A stretch of 64,000 nucleotides of DNA from Shinella sp. (GTDB taxonomy: Bacteria > Pseudomonadota > Alphaproteobacteria > Rhizobiales > Rhizobiaceae): positions 48,266 to 112,265 of the forward strand of contig QFQX01000013.1 in assembly GCA_003248775.1 (NCBI GenBank). The letters run 5' to 3'. A program made the translations under genes and the position numbers. Below are positions 17,452 through 25,303 of the stretch, piece by piece (the first letter of the stretch is position 1; every line of letters starts with the position of its first letter). The notes under the pieces are model-generated. The model ran no database searches. It worked only from the letters and a program-made list of their open reading frames with translations, and was not told the origin of the DNA.

Positions 17452-18303
17452 TCAGCGATCTTCGCCATGCACCCATTCGAGGAAGGTCGATACCGACCGG
17501 CGAATTCTTGCGTCTTTCCGCGCGATCATCCAGATCTCCGTTTTCGGGGGCAAGCTCTCTGTCGAAAGCCTGCGGAGCGCGGTCTGTTGCGGGACGATGG
17601 CGTCGGGCAACAGTGCTATACCACTGCCGGCTTCGGCCGCGTCGCGTTGGAGGAGGGGGCTTGAAGCGCTGAAGACGACGCGACCGCCGAGTTCTCGCAG
17701 CCAGCAATAGGCTGCGACCTCTGCAAGCGAGCCGGCAGGATGGATCACAAGATGTGATTCCAGGGAGTTGCCGCCTGGATTAAAAGGATACAGCTTCAGG
17801 TAGGCGTCACTCGCGTAAAGGTTCCATTGCAGAACGTCGATCCTTCGTCCGATCATGTCATTCGGCGCAGACTCCAAGGGCGTGACCATCACGTCGAAAC
17901 TGTCCTTCGGCAGTTCGAAAAGTGTGTCGTAGACGGAAAGTTCTCCTGGTTGTCCCGTCTTTTCCGACCATCGGGCGAGCAGCGGTGCGGCATGAGTCCG
18001 AGAGAGCACCTCGCAGCTTGCCATGCGCAAGGGAACAGGTCGGCCGCCCATAACGTCGTTGGCCTCCTGCACGATGTCGCGGATACGTCGTGCGGCTCCG
18101 ATCAATTGCCGGGCTTCTTCGCCCGCATCCAGCTTGCCATCGTCCAAGCGATGAAATAGCGGCCTGTCGAGGCTGGTTTCGATGCTCCGCAGACGGCGCG
18201 AGACCGTGGACTGGTTGACGCCGAGCGCCCTTGCGGCTCCCGAAAGGCTGCCTTCTTCCCAGATGGCAAGCACCGTCTGCAAATCGTTCCAGTCGGAAAT
18301 CAT
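17452..18303 (-). CDS. LysR-family regulator
   Basis: A 283-residue regulator with the N-terminal winged helix (SLSGAARALGVNQSTVSRRL) and a periplasmic-binding-protein-like effector domain. ATG 18303 is 105 bases from the start of the divergent arylamine N-acetyltransferase gene, the usual LysR arrangement, so that gene is its likeliest target. The effector is unknown. Confidence 0.9.
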   Translation of the reverse strand: MISDWNDLQTVLAIWEEGSLSGAARALGVNQSTVSRRLRSIETSLDRPLFHRLDDGKLDAGEEARQLIGAARRIRDIVQEANDVMGGRPVPLRMASCEVLSRTHAAPLLARWSEKTGQPGELSVYDTLFELPKDSFDVMVTPLESAPNDMIGRRIDVLQWNLYASDAYLKLYPFNPGGNSLESHLVIHPAGSLAEVAAYCWLRELGGRVVFSASSPLLQRDAAEAGSGIALLPDAIVPQQTALRRLSTESLPPKTEIWMIARKDARIRRSVSTFLEWVHGEDR

Positions 18304-18408
18304 CCCTCACACCCTGCGCATGGCCCCATGCGAAAACGCTGATTGAAACCTGTCGGACAATATCGTCTCAAAGTCGCCGCGAACAGACGCATTATGGGGA
18401 GACTGACG

Positions 18409-19254
18409 ATGGCATTTGACGTGCGGGCTTATCTTGAGCGCATTGGAGGCGCCAGGTCGCTGGTGAACGACCGGGACCGTCTTACGCCTTCGCTCGCCAC
18501 TTTGCAGGCGCTGCAATCGGCCCAGATGAGGGCCATTGCCTTCGAGAACATAGACGTGTTTCTCGGTGGAGTGCCGGATCTGGACAGTTCGGCCATATGG
18601 AAACGCATGGTTATCGGCCGTCGAGGTGGCTATTGCCTGGAGTTGAACCGGCTTTTCGCTGGTGTACTCGACGCTTTCGGGTTTGAGACGCTCCCGGTGC
18701 TCGGCCGGGTACGGATGGGGGCCCCGGTTGGTGGGCCACGGGCCCATCACGCCTTTGTGGTCAGTATTGATGGTGGGGAATGGTTGGCGGATACCGGCTT
18801 CGGAGGTCCGGGGCCAGTGGGGCCAGTCAGTCTCTCAACCGAGGAACCTCAGCTGATCGGTGGCGACACCTTCCGCATCATGCGCGATCACGCAGCCGGC
18901 GAGCTGGTGCTGCAGCGGCTCAATGGCAAGGATTGGTTTTCCCTTTATGGCTTTGATCGCGTACCGGTGACGGAAGCGGATTTCATTGCGGCGAATGTCG
19001 TCTGTTCACGCTGGGAAAAATCCCCCTTTCCTCAACATTTGATGATGACGGTCGCGACCGCCGAAGGTCGGGCGAGCCTGTTCAATCGCTCGGTCAAGCT
19101 CGTTCGCGCCGGGGAGGTTCACGGTTGGGAAATCGCCAGCCTGACAGAGTTGCAGAGCGTTCTTGTCGATCTCTTCGGGCTACAGGTCGAGGCGCCGATA
19201 GCGGTCGCGGTCTGGCGAAAACTTCAGGCTGAACAGGCGCCTGAGGCGGCCTGA
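18409..19254 (+). CDS. Arylamine N-acetyltransferase
   Basis: A 281-residue enzyme that moves an acetyl group from acetyl-CoA to arylamines or hydrazines. The Cys-His-Asp triad is readable: Cys76 in RRGGYCLELN, His114 in RAHHAFVV and Asp128 in LADTGFGG. Length fits bacterial NATs. ATG 18409 is preceded by GGGAGA at good spacing; upstream in-frame starts at 18394 and 18343 are less likely. In bacteria these enzymes detoxify aromatic amines or act in aromatic biosynthesis; the divergent LysR gene suggests inducible expression. Confidence 0.93.
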   Translation: MAFDVRAYLERIGGARSLVNDRDRLTPSLATLQALQSAQMRAIAFENIDVFLGGVPDLDSSAIWKRMVIGRRGGYCLELNRLFAGVLDAFGFETLPVLGRVRMGAPVGGPRAHHAFVVSIDGGEWLADTGFGGPGPVGPVSLSTEEPQLIGGDTFRIMRDHAAGELVLQRLNGKDWFSLYGFDRVPVTEADFIAANVVCSRWEKSPFPQHLMMTVATAEGRASLFNRSVKLVRAGEVHGWEIASLTELQSVLVDLFGLQVEAPIAVAVWRKLQAEQAPEAA

Positions 19255-19314
19255 CGGCGCGAGAGATAGGGATAATTCCAGTGGCTCGCGCCCTCGCGTT
19301 TCTGATTGCTGGCC

Positions 19315-20607
19315 TCAGGCCGTCCATTGCTCGATATCGTCGCGCTCGCCGATGAGCGAGAGGCCGTGGGCGATGGACACCATTTCGCCGCCGGTCTCGA
19401 TCCGGTCGGTCGCGAAGCGGTTGGTGAAGATGCGGCGGACGGCCGGAACGAAGGAGGTGCCGCCCGTCAGGAACACCTTGTCGATGCTTTCGGGCGCCGT
19501 ACCGGTGCTTGCCAGCACGTCGTCGAGCGCGCCTTCGATGCGGGCGAGGTCGTCGGCGATCCAGTTTTCGAAATCGCTGCGCTTCACGTTCTTGCGGCCG
19601 GCCGCGCCGAGTGGGGCGAAGTGGAATTCGGCCTCCTCCGCGCTCGAAAGCGCCATCTTGGTGGCCGACACGGCCTGATAGAGCGGATAGCCCTCGTCAT
19701 GCTCGATGAGCTCGATGAAGAGTTCCAGCTTGTCAGGTTCGGTGGCCTGGCGCACCAGCGATTGCAGGTCGGCGAATTCGCGCGAGGTCTTGAAGACCGA
19801 AAGCTGGTTCCAGCGCGAGAAGCTGAGGTAATAGTTGCTCGGCACATCGAGCAACTTGCCGAAGCTCTTGAACTGGCTGCCCTTGCCGATCTCCGGCGCC
19901 ACCAGATGCTCGATGATGCGCGCGTCGAACTGGTCGCCCGCAAGGCCCACACCGGAATGGCCGACCGGGGTGGCGCTGACGCGCCCTGCATTCGTCTCGA
20001 AGCGGATCAGCGAATAGTCGGTGGTGCCGCCGCCGAAGTCGGCGACCAGAACGGTCGCGTCCTTCTTGAGGTTGCGGGCGAAGTAGAAGGCCGCTGCCAC
20101 CGGTTCGTAGACGTAATGCACTTCCGGAAAGCCGAAGCGGGAAAGTGCCTCGTTATAGCGCGTCATCGCGAGCTGCGGATCGGGATTGGAGCCTGCGAAA
20201 TGCACCGGGCGCCCGGTGACGATGCGCTTCGCATCAGAAGGCCAGCCATCGCCGGCATAGACTTCCAGACGCCGCAGGAAGACCTCCATCAGATCCTCGA
20301 ACTGGAAGCGGCGTGCATGGACGAGGGTGCCCTGAAACAGCGCCGAAGCAGCAAACGTCTTGATCGACTGAAGGAAGCGGCACTCGCCGGGATTGTCGAT
20401 GAACTGGCGGATGGCGGCCTGTCCCGCCTCGACCTTCAAGGCGCGCGCGCCGAGCTGCGCGTCCTTCATGAAGGACAGCGCCGTGCGCATGCTGTCGGTC
20501 TCGCCGGCCGCCGAGGTGAAGGACACCGATTGCGTCGTGCCATCCGCATCCGCAAGAGCCATGACCGTATTGGTCGTGCCGAAATCAAGCCCCAGCGCGT
20601 GAGCCAT
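19315..20607 (-). CDS. Hsp70-family protein (YegD-like)
   Basis: A 430-residue protein consisting of little more than the actin-like ATPase domain of Hsp70. Visible: phosphate loop 1 (LGLDFGTTNTVMAL), phosphate loop 2 (VLVADFGGGTTDYSL) and the adenosine-site motif (FLTGGTSFVPAVRRIF). The substrate-binding domain of DnaK is missing, which marks the YegD-like group whose client is unknown. It lies downstream of the ampR homologue on the same strand, with a 138-base gap, so co-transcription is possible but not shown. Confidence 0.93.
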   Translation of the reverse strand: MAHALGLDFGTTNTVMALADADGTTQSVSFTSAAGETDSMRTALSFMKDAQLGARALKVEAGQAAIRQFIDNPGECRFLQSIKTFAASALFQGTLVHARRFQFEDLMEVFLRRLEVYAGDGWPSDAKRIVTGRPVHFAGSNPDPQLAMTRYNEALSRFGFPEVHYVYEPVAAAFYFARNLKKDATVLVADFGGGTTDYSLIRFETNAGRVSATPVGHSGVGLAGDQFDARIIEHLVAPEIGKGSQFKSFGKLLDVPSNYYLSFSRWNQLSVFKTSREFADLQSLVRQATEPDKLELFIELIEHDEGYPLYQAVSATKMALSSAEEAEFHFAPLGAAGRKNVKRSDFENWIADDLARIEGALDDVLASTGTAPESIDKVFLTGGTSFVPAVRRIFTNRFATDRIETGGEMVSIAHGLSLIGERDDIEQWTA

Positions 20608-20745
20608 CGCCGCCGCTCCCTTTTGATCTGTCTGTCTCTGGAATCGGGCGTTGCCCGAACGTGAAAAGGGGCGCAGTCGATGCGCGCCGCCATGAAGAGC
20701 GCGCCTAATGACATGGATGACGGGACGAAGGCAAGGCCCCTCGGA

Positions 20746-21633
20746 TCAGGCAATCGCCTCTTTCGTTTCCTGCGCCATTGTCATCATCCAGGTACTGAAA
20801 GCCTGCATGGCGGGCGTCATGCTGCGGGATTTCAGCCGGGTCAACCAGTAACAACCCTTGGAGACATGGATCGGAAATGGCTGCTCGATAGCACCGCTGG
20901 CGAGATGACGGGAAAACATCAGCGGCGGTGCCAGAGCTACGCCCGCGCCCTGCAGGGCAGCCTCCACCATGATGATCGAGGAATCGAAGACAGGGCCGCG
21001 AATCTGTGGCGGGCTGACCCCGGCCGCCTCGAACCATTCCGGCCATTCTTCATGGCGGTAGGAGCGCAGCAGGCTCTGGCGTGCGACGTCTTCGGGCTTT
21101 TCAAGCTGGTGGGCGATCTGTGGAATGCAAAGTACAGAAAGCGGCGCTTCGAACAGCGCTTCTGCCTCGATGTCGTGCCATGCGCCGTTGCCGAAACGGA
21201 TGGTGTAGTCCAGCCCTTCGGCTGCGATGTCGACCCGGTTGTTGTTGGTCGAAAGCCGGACGTCGATATATGGGTGCAGCCGTCTGAAGTCGGCAAGGCG
21301 CGGGAGAAGCCATCCTACGGCAAACGTCCCGACGGCGCCGATGGCGAGCACCTCCTGCACATGTCCGCCCTGAAACCGCTCCAGCATGTCGGCCATGCGG
21401 TCGAAGCTCTCCTCTAGCGAAGGCAGAAGTGCCTGTCCTTCCTCGGTAATCAGCAGTCCGCGCGGCAGGCGGCGAAAAAGCGTTACGCCGAGCCGCTGTT
21501 CGAGCAGTTTCACCTGATGGCTGACGGCGGCCTGCGTGACACAGAGTTCTATGGCGGCACGGGTGAAGCTCAGGTGGCGGGCGGCGGCCTCGAAGGCGCG
21601 GAGCGCATTGAGTGGCAGATGCGGACGAACCAT
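20746..21633 (-). CDS. ampR: AmpR-type LysR regulator
   Basis: A 295-residue LysR regulator very similar, from memory, to enterobacterial AmpR: the N-terminus LPLNALRAFEAAARHLSFT, the STNNNRVDIAAEGLDYTIRF segment and the EAALQGAGVALAPP and YWLTRLKSR stretches all follow AmpR closely. AmpR senses peptidoglycan fragments (anhydromuropeptides versus UDP-MurNAc-pentapeptide) and switches a divergent beta-lactamase gene. Here the divergent gene, 102 bases away, encodes a class D enzyme rather than the classical class C. The symbol reflects homology and context. GcvA-like regulators are the closest alternative, but the neighbour argues for AmpR. Confidence 0.88.
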   Translation of the reverse strand: MVRPHLPLNALRAFEAAARHLSFTRAAIELCVTQAAVSHQVKLLEQRLGVTLFRRLPRGLLITEEGQALLPSLEESFDRMADMLERFQGGHVQEVLAIGAVGTFAVGWLLPRLADFRRLHPYIDVRLSTNNNRVDIAAEGLDYTIRFGNGAWHDIEAEALFEAPLSVLCIPQIAHQLEKPEDVARQSLLRSYRHEEWPEWFEAAGVSPPQIRGPVFDSSIIMVEAALQGAGVALAPPLMFSRHLASGAIEQPFPIHVSKGCYWLTRLKSRSMTPAMQAFSTWMMTMAQETKEAIA

Positions 21634-21735
21634 TTTGAGGCCTTATTTTTCTAATGGCTCACCGCAGATATCATCGTTTGTCTATCGCTCACAAGCCGAC
21701 CTAGAAATGCCGCGTTCAATCGCGGGAGTATTTCC
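21634..21735. promoter_or_regulatory. Divergent control region between ampR and the beta-lactamase gene
   Basis: A 102-base gap with an AT-rich side near ampR (21641-21655). The beta-lactamase ribosome site is GGGAG at 21724-21728. LysR regulators bind T-N11-A sites in such gaps, but I cannot single out one site with confidence. Confidence 0.5.
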
Positions 21736-22557
21736 ATGGCATTTTGCAGACGTATGTTTCTTGGCTTCTCATTCGGTTTTTCCGCCTTCGTTTCTGCCGG
21801 ATTTCCGGCGTTTTCGGCGGAGCCGGTCCATTGCACAGTCATCATCGATGAGGCGAGCGGAGATACGCTTTACCGGAAGGGGCAATGCGGGGAAGCCTTT
21901 TCGCCGATGTCGACATTCAAGCTGCCTTTGGCCATGATGGGTTATGACGCGGGCATCCTTCAGGATGAAAGCAATCCGCGCTGGGACTATCGCGCGGAAC
22001 TCGACCGTCCGAAGCGCGAGCAGAAGGCGACCGATCCGACCATATGGGAAAAGGATTCGATCGTCTGGTATTCGCAGGAAATCACCCGTCGTTTGGGTGA
22101 GCGCCGGTTTGCCGATTATGTCCAGCGTTTCGGCTATGGCAATCGCGATGTGGCCGGCAATTCCGGCAAGAAGGATGGCCTCACGCAGTCCTGGCTGATG
22201 TCTTCGCTGAAAATTTCCCCGGACGAGCAGGTGGTCTTCCTGCGGCGTTTCCTGACGGGTAGGCTTCCAGTCTCCGAACGTGCCTCCGACATGACGCTTG
22301 CGATCATCCCGCACTTTGCAGCGGGCGACGGCTGGGACATTCAGGGCAAGACCGGTAGCGGTTTCATGCGCGACAAGGCGGGCAAGGCCGACCGCTCACG
22401 TCCGCTCGGCTGGTTCGTGGGATGGGCCACCAAGGGTGACCGCCGGGTGATCTTTGCCCGACTGAATATAGCTAATCGCCCGGCCGATCAGCCGCTCAGC
22501 ATCCGCACGCGCGATAGTCTGATCGCGGAGTTTCCGGGGATCGCGGCCCGTTTCTGA
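21736..22557 (+). CDS. Class D (OXA-type) beta-lactamase
   Basis: A 273-residue exported enzyme with a signal peptide (hydrophobic core to about residue 25, cut near FSA). All class D signatures are present: active-site Ser59 in STFK (S59-K62), SIV at 108-110, YGN at 134-136, Trp153 after the Gly-Leu-Thr-Gln-Ser run, and KTG at 205-207 in GKTGSGF. Lys62 should be carboxylated in the active enzyme. Length matches chromosomal OXA enzymes. It hydrolyses beta-lactams in the periplasm. The divergent AmpR homologue predicts induction by beta-lactams or wall damage. A BlaR-type sensor role is excluded by the absence of a membrane sensor part. Confidence 0.94.
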   Translation: MAFCRRMFLGFSFGFSAFVSAGFPAFSAEPVHCTVIIDEASGDTLYRKGQCGEAFSPMSTFKLPLAMMGYDAGILQDESNPRWDYRAELDRPKREQKATDPTIWEKDSIVWYSQEITRRLGERRFADYVQRFGYGNRDVAGNSGKKDGLTQSWLMSSLKISPDEQVVFLRRFLTGRLPVSERASDMTLAIIPHFAAGDGWDIQGKTGSGFMRDKAGKADRSRPLGWFVGWATKGDRRVIFARLNIANRPADQPLSIRTRDSLIAEFPGIAARF

Positions 22558-22581
22558 TTTGCCAGACGGGGAAGCTCCCCA

Positions 22582-22794
22582 TCAGTTCTCGCGCATATAA
22601 CTCTGCGCCGCCCAGATGACGCCCAGACCGGCAATCATGGCCAGCATGCCATAGGCGATCCATTCGTTCTGGTTGATCATGAAACTCGTGGCCGGATAGG
22701 GAAACAGCCCCGTTCCCTGTCCGACCCACACGAGGCCGGTCAGGCCCAGGATGAGCCCTATTGCGGTAAATAGCAGACGCGCAGTCGCAAACAT
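22582..22794 (-). CDS. Small two-segment membrane protein (paralogue 1)
   Basis: A 70-residue protein with two hydrophobic helices (LLFTAIGLILGLTGLVWV and GMLAMIAGLGVIWAAQ) and a short loop carrying PATSFMINQNEW. It is a clear paralogue of the next gene upstream on the same strand: both share a G-x-V-W-V start, a GT turn, P-x-T-x-F-M and a Trp before the second helix. Function unknown. Confidence 0.72.
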   Translation of the reverse strand: MFATARLLFTAIGLILGLTGLVWVGQGTGLFPYPATSFMINQNEWIAYGMLAMIAGLGVIWAAQSYMREN

Positions 22795-22868
22795 TGCTTT
22801 CCTCCCGGTTTCCTCTTCTGGATCAGAGGCTTGGCATCTGTGCCAGAGAGGTGCTTCTTGCTCTGTTC

Positions 22869-22899
22869 AGCGCAATCGGGCTCCCAGTCCGATTGCGCT
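22869..22899. terminator. Hairpin between the two small membrane genes
   Basis: AGCGCAATCGG (22869-22879) and CCGATTGCGCT (22889-22899) form an 11-bp perfect stem with a 9-base loop. It follows the stop of the upstream paralogue on the minus strand. It lacks a T-run, so it may attenuate rather than end transcription. Confidence 0.55.
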
Positions 22900-22924
22900 A
22901 TTCTTCACGTTGGGTGTGGAGCGG

Positions 22925-23149
22925 TCAGGCAGACGGCTCGTGATCGCGTGGAAGCAGGAAACGTGCGCCGACCAGCACGATCAGCCCGAATATGGCGACA
23001 AGTGAACCGTTGACGGTCCAGACGCTATCCTTGGGCATGAAATCCGTGCCGGGCAGGCTCACCATGTGTGTCCCGTGCGCGACCCAGACCGCGCCGACGA
23101 CAATAATCAGGCTCCCGACAATCGTCAGTAGCTGCCGAATATGCTCCAT
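22925..23149 (-). CDS. Small two-segment membrane protein (paralogue 2)
   Basis: A 74-residue inner-membrane protein with two hydrophobic helices (LTIVGSLIIVVGAVWVAH and NGSLVAIFGLIVLVGARF) and the loop PGTDFMPKDSVW, matching the neighbouring paralogue. ATG 23149 follows GGGAGGAG, a strong ribosome site; a longer frame up to 23248 is unlikely. No family is recognised. Tandem duplication is evident from the matching layout. Confidence 0.75.
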   Translation of the reverse strand: MEHIRQLLTIVGSLIIVVGAVWVAHGTHMVSLPGTDFMPKDSVWTVNGSLVAIFGLIVLVGARFLLPRDHEPSA

Positions 23150-23246
23150 ATTTCTCCTCCCATGGAACAAATTGTCGCATCTACTATAGTCGATATGCGG
23201 CCGGAATCCAGTGTTTTCAGAGGTTTGAAAACTTGGCTGGAGGCGC

Positions 23247-23279
23247 AAAAAATCCCGCGCACCATGTGATGCGCGGGAT
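23247..23279 (-). terminator. Terminator of the SDR gene
   Basis: ATCCCGCGCA (23252-23261) pairs with TGCGCGGGAT (23270-23279). On the minus strand the stem runs into six T (the A-run at 23247-23252). It ends the SDR transcript before the small membrane gene. Confidence 0.85.
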
Positions 23280-23300
23280 CGTCAATCTCTCGGCCAAGTA

Positions 23301-24089
23301 TCAGATCGAGCTGGCTGCGCCGCCATCGACCCTGAGCATCGTGCCGGTGATGTAGCTGGCCTGCTGCGAACAAAGGAAAGCGGCGGCGGCGGCAAATTCC
23401 TCGACTGCGCCCAGTCGCCCGGCCGGGATGGTCTTGATCGAGGCCGCGCGTACCGCCTCGATGCTGCGCCCGGTTCGCTGGGCATTCGCGCCATCGAGCT
23501 CGTCGATGCGGTCGGTGTGGATGCGGCCCGGAAGGACCATGTTGGCGGTCACGCCATAGGAGGCGATTTCCGTCGAAAGGGTCTTGTTCCAGCCGACGAG
23601 GGCTGACCGCAGGGTATTGGAGAGCGCGAGGTTGGGGATTGGCTCGAAGACGCCGGAGGAGGCGACGGTCACGATGCGTCCGAAGCCTTGAGTCTTCATT
23701 AGCGGCAGGAGGGCGTTGGTGAGCGTGATGACGCGCACCACCATGCTCTGGAAGAAGTTGTAAAGCTTTTCCGGGGTCATGTCCGCGACCGTTCCGGGTG
23801 TCGGGCCCCCGGTATTGTTGACGAGAATATCGATGCCGCCGAGTTTTTCGTGAACGGCAGCGAGCATCGTATCGACGAAGTCGGCATCCGAAATGTCGGC
23901 CACCACGTATTCGGCCTTGCCGGCTCCGGCAGCATTGATTGCCTCGCAATTGGCCTTCAGCTTTTCGCCGCTACGACCGCACAGCAGCACATGTGCGCCC
24001 TCTGCCGCGAGCGCCTTGGCTATGCCCAGGCCAAGCCCGCGCGAAGACGCCAGCACCAGCGCGCGCTTTCCCTTGATGCCGAGATCCAT
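23301..24089 (-). CDS. SDR-family protein lacking the usual catalytic Tyr-Lys
   Basis: A 262-residue Rossmann-fold protein of the short-chain dehydrogenase/reductase family, with a dinucleotide site (SSRGLGLGIAKAL) and NNTGG in place of the usual NNAG. The catalytic YxxxK motif is replaced: the aligned stretch reads LALSNTLRSALVGW, with Ser for Tyr and Arg for Lys. The Ser of the triad is present (VTVASSGVF). This variant recurs in a branch annotated as 3-oxoacyl-ACP reductase, so the function may be changed rather than lost. A strong terminator follows. Confidence 0.85.
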   Translation of the reverse strand: MDLGIKGKRALVLASSRGLGLGIAKALAAEGAHVLLCGRSGEKLKANCEAINAAGAGKAEYVVADISDADFVDTMLAAVHEKLGGIDILVNNTGGPTPGTVADMTPEKLYNFFQSMVVRVITLTNALLPLMKTQGFGRIVTVASSGVFEPIPNLALSNTLRSALVGWNKTLSTEIASYGVTANMVLPGRIHTDRIDELDGANAQRTGRSIEAVRAASIKTIPAGRLGAVEEFAAAAAFLCSQQASYITGTMLRVDGGAASSI

Positions 24090-24496
24090 GATGTCAGTCC
24101 TTCTCTGGAATTGATTGCATTGCCGCTACGTTAGCAAGCGCGTGGTGCGAAAGGAAAGGCCCCTGCAAGCGTTGACGGTTCGCCATCGTGTCCCGCCGCA
24201 ATCTCCCTCGACGATGCCACCTGTAACGTGACCTCCACCAATATCGGCCTGTGCCCAGCGTCGGTGGCACCGTAGCTCGCCTCAATGGGCAGGCATTACT
24301 GCGTCAATGCCGGTTTCATGCTGAAGTTCTGATTTGAAACAGCCATCTTGAAAAGCGAAGGCGGATCACTGCTCGCCTTCGTTGTTTCTGTTGGTGAAGC
24401 ACGGCAGTTGCTTGCATTTTGCCGGCGATGTGTTTCCCTCGCGGTAAATCGAAATCCGGGTAGGGGCGGACACAGCCGGAGGATAAGAAAAAGATA
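24090..24496. other. Divergent intergenic region
   Basis: About 400 bases between the SDR gene (minus) and the DeoR gene (plus). No supported gene, repeat or hairpin was seen. GGAGG at 24478-24482 is the probable, rather distant, ribosome site of the DeoR gene. Confidence 0.4.
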
Positions 24497-25279
24497 ATGG
24501 ACAAAAAGACACGCCGTCAGGAAAGCCTGATGCAGCATCTCGAGCAGTACCGCTACATCTCGCTTGAAGAGATAGCCACGCGGTTTTCCGTGACCACGCA
24601 GACGGCTCGGCGTGATATCCAGGAGCTCGAAATGGCCGGTAGAGTACGCCGGCTGCATGGTGGTGCAACGATCTCGCACCCCATCGATCCCGGCGTCCTT
24701 CTGGCCCGGCGCGTCGAGAACGCCGAGGCCAAGGAAAGGATCGGCGCAGCCGTCGTCGAGCGGATCAAGGACGGTTCGGCAATCTTCATCGATACCGGGA
24801 CAACTTGCGAGGCCGTCGCCCGCGCTCTTCTCGGCCACAAGGGGCTGAGGGTCGTAACCTACAGCCTTCGCGTTGCTACCGTCCTCAGTGAAGGTGCGGA
24901 TTTCACTGTTGCCGTGCCGGGCGGTTTCGTTCGCCGGGTGGATGGCGGCGTGTTCCGTCAGGACACGCCTGAATTTATCAGCAGGTTCAAGTTCGATACG
25001 GCCATCATCTCGGTGAGCGGCATCGATTCCGCGGGCGACATCGGTGATGACGACCATGCCGAAGTGGCGGCCGTGCAGGCGGCCATGAAACAGGCGGAAA
25101 CCATCATCCTTGCCGTCGACAGCAGCAAGTTCGGCCGCCGTGCGCTGGTGAAGCTCGCAGCTCTGGCAGACATCCACGAACTGGTCAGCGATGCGCTCCC
25201 CGATGCCGATCTCTTGCAAAAGCTCAACGACGCAGGCGTGCGCCTGCTGGTCGCGAACGGGCCGCAGGGCGCAAGGTGA
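24497..25279 (+). CDS. DeoR/GlpR-family transcriptional regulator
   Basis: A 260-residue repressor. The N-terminal helix-turn-helix (ISLEEIATRFSVTTQTARRD, then IQELE and the conserved GGA near LHGGATI) and the C-terminal sugar-phosphate-isomerase-like sensor (IFIDTGTTCEAVARAL and the late AVDSSKFGRRALVKLA) are typical of GlpR-like regulators that answer to phosphorylated sugars or polyols. The obvious target, a sugar operon, is absent in the window, and the convergent FAD oxidase gene is not a usual partner. Confidence 0.9.
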   Translation: MDKKTRRQESLMQHLEQYRYISLEEIATRFSVTTQTARRDIQELEMAGRVRRLHGGATISHPIDPGVLLARRVENAEAKERIGAAVVERIKDGSAIFIDTGTTCEAVARALLGHKGLRVVTYSLRVATVLSEGADFTVAVPGGFVRRVDGGVFRQDTPEFISRFKFDTAIISVSGIDSAGDIGDDDHAEVAAVQAAMKQAETIILAVDSSKFGRRALVKLAALADIHELVSDALPDADLLQKLNDAGVRLLVANGPQGAR

Positions 25280-25303
25280 TGCCGGGGAGGGCGCCCGCAA
25301 GGC

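Noticed and set aside
19306..20664. 452-residue plus-strand open frame antisense to the Hsp70-like gene
   Set aside because: Shadow of the Hsp70 gene, whose ATPase motifs are intact.
24296..25300. 334-residue minus-strand open frame over the DeoR gene
   Set aside because: The plus-strand DeoR product has both domains of its family; the minus frame has none.
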